Source of the DNA: Candidatus Odinarchaeota archaeon
GTDB taxonomy: Archaea; Asgardarchaeota; JAGGXT01
NCBI GenBank assembly: GCA_021162905.1
Contig: JAGGXT010000356.1
Span: 1 to 13,768 of the forward strand
DNA: 13,768 bases
Direction of reading: 5' to 3'
Made by a program: the position numbers and the translations under genes. The notes beneath the pieces are model-generated. The model was not told the DNA's origin. It saw only the letters and a program-made list of their open reading frames with translations, and made no database searches. Shown one piece after another: positions 1 through 5,528 of the stretch. Positions within the stretch are counted from its first letter, which is position 1; each line of letters opens with the position of its first letter.

Positions 1-86
1 TAATAACTGTGTTATATAGTTACAAAAATCAAATTACTTTTATCTTTTTTTATTATATTATATGTTGAGATGAGGTGTATATATGA

Positions 87-755
87 ATGCCTGTATATAA
101 ATATACAGGAACGTTAGGATTTTTGTTGTCGACAATTATGATCGCTCTGTGGTTTACCCTAGTTGGTGCTATGTATAATGTGTTGATATATCCGATTAGC
201 ATCATACTAAGAACAATAGCTTGGATTTCGGTTGCTAGAACTTTTAAGAAGACCTTTTGCTATGTAACTGCGTTTTTTGTGTTGGTTCTTGGTGGACTTT
301 TCTTTTTCCTGATACTTGGTGGTCTTGGTGAAGGAGGACCAAGTGGTTCTGAGGTTATAAGGTTAGCCATTATGGTGTGGGCAGCATATTCATTCTTTGA
401 ATTTTTAACCTATTTTATGTTAACGAAGTACACAAAAGTTTTCTTCCCTGCTATGGTTAGCATAATTGGAATAGCAATTATACTTAATGGTGCTTTCACA
501 ACAATAGATGTTTTTGAAGAATTGGTGTCCTACATAATTACTGGATGTGTATTCCTTTTAATATCCTCACTTTCAGCAATGATAAGTTTCCTAAAGTTAA
601 CGCCACCTGAGGAAGCTCCTTTTCAGTTTAGATATCCACCAGCCCCAGCTCAACCAGCTCCTCCTCTTATGGTATGCCCCTCTTGCGGTGCAAGAATTCC
701 AATGGGATCTAAGTTTTGTCCTTATTGCGGTGCACGACTTACAGCTACCTATTAA
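87..755 (+). CDS. Polytopic membrane protein with C-terminal zinc ribbon
   Basis: 222 residues, function not recognised. About five or six hydrophobic segments are visible (roughly residues 9-35, 38-50, 58-80, 90-112, 118-137 and 145-170). A Pro/Ala-rich linker (about 173-194) follows, then a zinc ribbon with two CxxC knuckles: C197/C200 and C211/C214 (CPSCGARIP...FCPYCGARL). This kind of short zinc ribbon is common at the ends of prokaryotic membrane proteins and usually lies in the cytoplasm. The start at 87 is preceded by GAGGTG at 72-77 with a 9-base gap. A second ATG at 83 sits 5 bases from the same RBS but opens only a 5-codon frame ending at 100, so 87 is the start that yields the protein. 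It is transcribed alone, with a T-tract directly after the stop, and converges on the next gene. Coding status is sure; role is unknown. Confidence 0.9.
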   Translation: MPVYKYTGTLGFLLSTIMIALWFTLVGAMYNVLIYPISIILRTIAWISVARTFKKTFCYVTAFFVLVLGGLFFFLILGGLGEGGPSGSEVIRLAIMVWAAYSFFEFLTYFMLTKYTKVFFPAMVSIIGIAIILNGAFTTIDVFEELVSYIITGCVFLLISSLSAMISFLKLTPPEEAPFQFRYPPAPAQPAPPLMVCPSCGARIPMGSKFCPYCGARLTATY

Positions 756-774
756 TCTCTTCTCTTTTTTTGTT
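756..774 (+). terminator. Pyrimidine-rich T-tract terminator of the zinc-ribbon membrane gene
   Basis: A run of C/T ending in seven T residues starts immediately after the stop codon, with no hairpin needed. This is the usual archaeal intrinsic terminator form. Similar TTTTTCTCT-like tracts follow the stops near 8264 and 10655. Confidence 0.6.
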
Positions 775-949
775 AGATATCTAAAGTTAAAAGTTAAGCA
801 GAGATGTCGTTTTGCATTATAAAACTACCGCAAGTATCAGAAAAATATTTCTGCTAAAAGCAGTTATGTGTTATAATTATTCGGATGAGTATATGACATC
901 ACCACTTTTGTTAAAAAATAGTGATTTTGTTTAAAACAAATCCAGATAA

Positions 950-996
950 GAAAAACAAAAAATGCTTCTCATACTGGTTCTACTGTTAAAAAAAAT
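950..996 (-). terminator. T-tract terminator(s) of the FG-GAP surface protein gene
   Basis: Read on the minus strand, an 8-T run (988-995) lies about 25 bases past the stop, followed by a second pair of T-runs (950-962). The 264 bp between the two convergent genes otherwise shows only a small inverted repeat, CTGCT-AAA-AGCAG, at 851-863. I see no coding sequence there. Confidence 0.5.
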
Positions 997-1019
997 GAAA
1001 AGTATATTAATTAATTTAC

Positions 1020-3764
1020 TTATTTCTTTTTTCGTTTCTTATGAATTCTTCCTGTCTTTTTTCCTCTCCTTAATCGTAATACCACGAAGATAACACCTAC
1101 TACACTAAGTATAATTCCAGTAATGAAAGCTGCCAAAGCTGTCTCTATAGTAAGACCTGTAACTAGGCTAACTTTATAGGTGAAATCTGCTAAGCTAGGA
1201 TTATCATATATCACATCAGCAATTGGACTATTGACTTCATGGGGTCCATTATAGTCCTCTACCCAATAGTTTACTACTTGATACGCTAAGTGATCCTTTT
1301 CTCTGTATAAATTGTATACGAACAATCCGAAAGAGTATTTGTATTCGTTATAGTAGCTCGGTGCGATATCCCCTACGTCTCCCCTGTATTTTGTCGATTT
1401 ACCAACGGTTATAGCATAGACGTAAGTTGAACTTAGACCCGTACTTACTGATAAACCTACACCAGCTATCGCAAAACCGGCTTCAAACTCTATTCCTATA
1501 GTGGTTGATGTTTCTGTAGTCTCCTCATGTTCCAAATCAATTTCTATTCCATTGGATCCCTCTCCCGCTCCTACGGTCATCGTATCTCTAGATTTCCAGA
1601 ACCCTCTATTGCCATATAGCTCGTATAGGTGCTCCATATCCTCTCGCGTGGGATAAGTCCAGACTTGACCTATAGTATGATTAAACGTTTCACTTCCTAT
1701 ATCTGGATAGTTCATGTTATTCTCATTAAAGAAATCTACAGTCCATTTATATACAGCGGGCTTTGTTGGGACACTGATTGCCATAATTTGACCGACATAC
1801 TCCTTTTTGGGATGCGCAATCACTTCATAGTAATAATTATCATACATTACTGTTTCAAATATAACATAATCATTGCCATAGTCGCCAATAAAATCTCTAC
1901 ATTCTTGGATTGTTTCTGTAATTGTATGAGTCCTTTCGAATGCTGCAGTAAACGTTGCTGATGCATGTACCTCAACAATATCAAATATGTCAGATGCTTC
2001 ATACGATAGTGTAACCCCTACAGAAACACTATATCCGTTTGACTCAGAGGTTGATCTGCTAACTGCAGTTCCAAATGATGTTGCGGAAGATCCATAATTT
2101 TGAGCAATTCCTTTTATGGTCGGTGGAGCTGCCATTACTGCAATGATGTATGGTGCTGACATGCTTTGATTATGTATTCCCGTATACCTGAGTAAAATTT
2201 TATCACCCACGCAGAGAGTATGTAGCATTACACTATAATCAGAACTACTACCAAAAAGAGATTCTTTAACGTCCCATGATTTAACAGCTAGCCTATCAAA
2301 GTGACCACTTTTATCATCAAGAAAAGCAATTTCTCCTAAATCATCATCGTAGACATATGCTACAGCAATTTCACTTTTTTCGTCATCATCCACGTTGGTA
2401 GTTACTACTTTGATGCGATTAATTGAATGGCCCACTATGATGTTACCCCCTTTACTAGGTTTCCAACTAACTGTATTTTTATCAATTGATGTTAGCCCAA
2501 AGTCAACTACTAAAACCTCAAAGTAAGAACCACTGAAATCTGGTGATGCAATAATCAATTCATCCTGAGGGTCATCGTCAATATCACCTGCCGCAATAGA
2601 CTCCACTGAAAAGTCAAGATAGAACTTATCGATAAAATCAGTTTTATACGTAGTAAGATTGTACCTGAAATAATATAACCATGCATACCAAGAGTTCCCA
2701 GTTACTACAACCATTTCTGTAGACTTACCTTCTGCAAAGTTGCCTGCAGTAACGAATGCAGGATATCCTCTGAACATAGCGTCAAAATCATCTGATAAAT
2801 CAGCTATTACTTTAAAGTTGTCACTTTTATCATCTAGAATAAGGAAGAAGCATTTCATATCACTAGACGCAGATGGAGGAGAAGTGGTCGTAAAAAGAAT
2901 CTCTGCAGCGCCGTCATTATCAATATCATACAAATCAATTCTAGAATATGGATGATATAAGCTTTCATCGGGTTTAATTTCTGTTATGTCTATCTTCTTT
3001 ATTTCCTTAAAAGAGTTCTTCCAGTCGTCAACAATTCTTAAATAAAAGCTACTGTAGCCTGAGCTATCGGAGCATACAAATACTATCTCGAATAAACCAT
3101 CGTCGTCGACATCACCAGTGCTAACATAAAATACTTCTTCTGTAGAAGTACTGCGTGAAATTGTAGTTATTGTCTCTAAGTTACTACCATTAACTACAAT
3201 GATCTGGTTACTCTGATCCATAAGTATTAGGTCATCTATTCCATCTGAACCATAGTCTATTATAGCGACAAAACTATCTGAACCTAGAACTCTAGTACTG
3301 GAGGCATTTATATCTACAGATCCCTCGGAATTCATGGTTGCAATTATATTTTTAGGAAATAATAGATCCTCTGAATAAATGTATAAGAACACTGACTGTT
3401 TTGCCGTAAGCCAAAAGTATTTTGAACCCAGTGGGTTATCATATTCTTCTTCTGCAACTTTTGGCTGTCTGGACTGTATAGGTGTTCCAAATGGTGCAAC
3501 CCCACGAAGCACTTTTTCTCCAGAAGGATAGACATCATAAACCTTGTAGTATCCTAGTTTTAATTCGTTTCCATTTTCACTTGAGACTGCATTATTTCTC
3601 TCTTTTGTGGCGAGGGATCTATTTGAAATTTGAGTACACGTCAGACTATCTGATTCATGTGTATTATTTAAAGCGCTTGCCACCAATCCACTTGTAGCAA
3701 GCCCAGAACTCGATAGTATTAGAAATATTGCAATAGATAGAAATATATATTTTCTTAGGGTCAT
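1020..3764 (-). CDS. Secreted FG-GAP/VCBS-repeat surface protein with C-terminal membrane anchor
   Basis: 914 residues from the ATG at 3764. A TTG three bases upstream is also open, but GAGGTG (plus-strand CACCTC, 3770-3775) sits 5 bases before the ATG and only 2 before the TTG, so ATG is preferred. A signal peptide (about 1-30, MTLRKY then a hydrophobic core) is followed by at least five FG-GAP-like, Asp-rich repeats near residues 170-181, 217-230, 278-291, 392-406 and 456-470 (for example GDVDDDGLFEIVF and DIDNDGAAEIL). These are typical of calcium-binding beta-propeller blades. Residues about 556-620 and 726-790 are Ser/Thr/Gly-rich with alternating polar and apolar residues, suggesting long beta-hairpins. 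One membrane helix (about 871-896) and a very basic tail (RRGKKTGRIHKKRKKK) fix the protein outside-in. It probably acts in surface adhesion or binding; the second half is not recognised. Confidence 0.88.
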   Translation of the reverse strand: MTLRKYIFLSIAIFLILSSSGLATSGLVASALNNTHESDSLTCTQISNRSLATKERNNAVSSENGNELKLGYYKVYDVYPSGEKVLRGVAPFGTPIQSRQPKVAEEEYDNPLGSKYFWLTAKQSVFLYIYSEDLLFPKNIIATMNSEGSVDINASSTRVLGSDSFVAIIDYGSDGIDDLILMDQSNQIIVVNGSNLETITTISRSTSTEEVFYVSTGDVDDDGLFEIVFVCSDSSGYSSFYLRIVDDWKNSFKEIKKIDITEIKPDESLYHPYSRIDLYDIDNDGAAEILFTTTSPPSASSDMKCFFLILDDKSDNFKVIADLSDDFDAMFRGYPAFVTAGNFAEGKSTEMVVVTGNSWYAWLYYFRYNLTTYKTDFIDKFYLDFSVESIAAGDIDDDPQDELIIASPDFSGSYFEVLVVDFGLTSIDKNTVSWKPSKGGNIIVGHSINRIKVVTTNVDDDEKSEIAVAYVYDDDLGEIAFLDDKSGHFDRLAVKSWDVKESLFGSSSDYSVMLHTLCVGDKILLRYTGIHNQSMSAPYIIAVMAAPPTIKGIAQNYGSSATSFGTAVSRSTSESNGYSVSVGVTLSYEASDIFDIVEVHASATFTAAFERTHTITETIQECRDFIGDYGNDYVIFETVMYDNYYYEVIAHPKKEYVGQIMAISVPTKPAVYKWTVDFFNENNMNYPDIGSETFNHTIGQVWTYPTREDMEHLYELYGNRGFWKSRDTMTVGAGEGSNGIEIDLEHEETTETSTTIGIEFEAGFAIAGVGLSVSTGLSSTYVYAITVGKSTKYRGDVGDIAPSYYNEYKYSFGLFVYNLYREKDHLAYQVVNYWVEDYNGPHEVNSPIADVIYDNPSLADFTYKVSLVTGLTIETALAAFITGIILSVVGVIFVVLRLRRGKKTGRIHKKRKKK

Positions 3765-3769
3765 CAATT

Positions 3770-3817
3770 CACCTCGCCTAAATATATAATGTATTTATTA
3801 GTTAGTTGTATATAAAA
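3770..3817 (-). promoter_or_regulatory. Promoter and RBS of the FG-GAP surface protein gene
   Basis: On the minus strand, a TATA-like TTTTATATA (3817-3809) would place transcription start around 3785-3790. That gives a short leader carrying the GAGGTG ribosome-binding site at 3775-3770. The boxes were assigned by eye. Confidence 0.45.
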
Positions 3818-4040
3818 TTAATAAATATTTAATTAATTAATCCTTAATGTATAAGATTATTAAAGTAATAAATATATCTATAAACAATGTTATTTTTGAT
3901 ATCTTATCGATCTGCTTACATTCGGAAACTATAGCATGCAAGAAAATTTAAAACCAAAAAAATAACAACGAAGAAAAAGAGAATGAACAATCATACTTTT
4001 TATGAGCCTTCTGGTGAGTCTTTATTTTAGAATAGTTTCA

Positions 4041-4058
4041 AAAAGTTTTAATTTAATA
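4041..4058 (+). promoter_or_regulatory. Probable TATA/BRE element of the maturase operon
   Basis: A purine-rich AAAAG followed by TTTTAATTTAATA resembles an archaeal BRE-TATA pair. Transcription would start near 4075-4085, giving a leader of only about 20-30 bases before the TTG at 4107. Assigned by eye. Confidence 0.4.
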
Positions 4059-4106
4059 CAAGCATAATATTATTTGTGTATAAAGCTCAGCGGTAGTTGA
4101 AGCCTT

Positions 4107-5528
4107 TTGAAGGAGGAAAAATACAACTATTTAAAGGAGAAGATAGAGGACCTTAAAGCGTATGTTTTCCCACGGACTGTCGATAATCTTATACTCGTAG
4201 GGTCTAGTAGGGTTTATAAGGCAAGTGACTTTGTTGTTGAGTTTTTGGAGCCATTTTGGATTGTTAAGGATTTTAATGTGGCATTTGAACTTGTTAAGAA
4301 GCATTTTAAGATGTCGGATGACGAAGTTATTAACACATTAAATATGCTCTTAGAAGATTTAATTCACTTGGCAAAGAATGAGTTACATTTGGTTAAGCAT
4401 GCAAAAGTGGAAAATTTTAATATTACAACAGTATATTTGGAATATCCTGTGATGGCCGAAATTGCACTGACAGATAGGTGCAATAATAGATGTAAATTTT
4501 GTTTTTGGGGCGTAGGTCAAATAAGAAAAGCTCGTGATGAACTTTCAACAGAGCAAGTAAAGACTCTAATTAGGAAGGTACGACTGCAGGCAAGAGTTGC
4601 TAGTTTACACTTTACTGGTGGTGAGCCCACACTCAGAGAAGATCTTCCAGAGTTGATATCCTATGCAAGGAGTCTAGGACTTAGAGCTATTCTTCTCACA
4701 AATGGACGTCTTTTTTCTTCATTAGAGTATGCCAAGAGGATAGTTGAAGCTGGTATTAATGGCATTCAAATATCGTTGGAAGCTGATAATGCAAATTTGC
4801 ATGATAAAATAGTAGGTGTGAAGGGAGCCTTTGAAGAAACAGTACAGGGTATTCAGAATCTATTATCACTACCAGGAGCATATAAAGAGTTTTGGGTACA
4901 CACAAATACAACTATAAATCGTTGGAATGTGGAGAATGTTATTAATCTTCCATATTTCTTGAAAGAGATAGGCGTTAAAGCGTTTTCGATGAATATGGTA
5001 ATTTGGAGCGGAAACGCAACAATATACAAGGAACTTGGTATTTCATACACGGAAATAGGTGACATTATAGTAGAAATCAAGCAAAGAGCCAAAGATGTTG
5101 GATTAAAGTTTGATTGGTACTCCCCTACACCAGTTTGTCTATTCAATCCTGTAGTCGAAGGTTTTGGCATTAAAGGATGTGCTGCTGCAAATGGCTTGCT
5201 AAGTATTGATGCTCAAGGTTATGTTCTCCCGTGCTCATCATTTCCTCCAGAGTATAGGATAGGTAATTTACTTGAGCAAGAGTTTGAAGAGATTTGGTTT
5301 TCAGAAGCCGCTAAAAAATGGAGATACCGAAAGCATGAGTTCATACCAGATGTTTGTAAGACGTGTAGAGATTTTGATGTTTGTGGAGGAGCTTGTCCTC
5401 TTTACTGGATTAATAACCCGTTTAAGGAGAAAGATCTTAGGATGATGGAAATTTTAAGACCAGAAAAGAATATTGTTTCAATAAATAAGTATGAGGAGGG
5501 AAAAGAAGAATATGAGGAAATCCCTTAA
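4107..5528 (+). CDS. Radical SAM/SPASM peptide maturase with N-terminal RRE-like (PqqD-type) domain
   Basis: 473 residues. Residues about 25-100 look like a PqqD/RIPP-recognition winged helix: beta-rich start, then an amphipathic 'FELVKKHFKMSDDEVINTLN' helix pair and a hydrophobic helix. The radical SAM core has the CxxxCxxC cluster motif (C125, C129, C132 in CNNRCKFC), GGEP at 171-174 and an ISLE strand near 222. The C-terminal SPASM domain shows C358, G371-x4-C376, then C417-x2-C420-x5-C426-x3-C430, enough for two auxiliary iron-sulfur clusters. Such enzymes cross-link or otherwise modify Cys and neighbouring residues of ribosomal peptides. The stop overlaps the next gene by 17 bp, so the two are coupled. 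The likely substrate is the CHSA tail of that protein (inference). The start is uncertain: TTG at 4107 is the first usable codon after an in-frame stop at 4098, and it lacks an upstream RBS. Confidence 0.9.
   Translation: MKEEKYNYLKEKIEDLKAYVFPRTVDNLILVGSSRVYKASDFVVEFLEPFWIVKDFNVAFELVKKHFKMSDDEVINTLNMLLEDLIHLAKNELHLVKHAKVENFNITTVYLEYPVMAEIALTDRCNNRCKFCFWGVGQIRKARDELSTEQVKTLIRKVRLQARVASLHFTGGEPTLREDLPELISYARSLGLRAILLTNGRLFSSLEYAKRIVEAGINGIQISLEADNANLHDKIVGVKGAFEETVQGIQNLLSLPGAYKEFWVHTNTTINRWNVENVINLPYFLKEIGVKAFSMNMVIWSGNATIYKELGISYTEIGDIIVEIKQRAKDVGLKFDWYSPTPVCLFNPVVEGFGIKGCAAANGLLSIDAQGYVLPCSSFPPEYRIGNLLEQEFEEIWFSEAAKKWRYRKHEFIPDVCKTCRDFDVCGGACPLYWINNPFKEKDLRMMEILRPEKNIVSINKYEEGKEEYEEIP

Larger units (their letters stand above)
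3765..4106. other. Divergent intergenic region (342 bp)
   Basis: Very AT-rich spacer between the minus-strand surface protein gene and the plus-strand maturase operon. It holds the minus-strand promoter at its left end and a plus-strand TATA-like stretch near its right end. The middle has TTAATTAATTAA-type tracts but no convincing gene. A 15-codon frame at 3983 lacks a ribosome-binding site. Confidence 0.6.

Noticed and set aside
851..863. Small inverted repeat CTGCT-AAA-AGCAG between convergent genes.
   Set aside because: Too short and without an adjoining T-tract; chance is likely, and both genes already have T-tract terminators.
1629..1961. 110-codon plus-strand frame.
   Set aside because: It lies wholly antisense within the FG-GAP surface protein gene, lacks an RBS and has a protein composition typical of a shadow frame.
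3983..4030. 15-codon frame MNNHTFYEPSGESLF in the divergent spacer.
   Set aside because: No convincing RBS or terminator, unlike the 20-codon gene at 10592.
4084..4101. AAAGCTCAGCGGTAGTTGAAGC looks like the D-arm of a tRNA just before the maturase gene.
   Set aside because: No matching acceptor stem, anticodon arm or TPsiC arm follows, since the next bases are coding. A lone D-arm-like string is not evidence of a tRNA or of an integration site, which normally keeps the 3' end.
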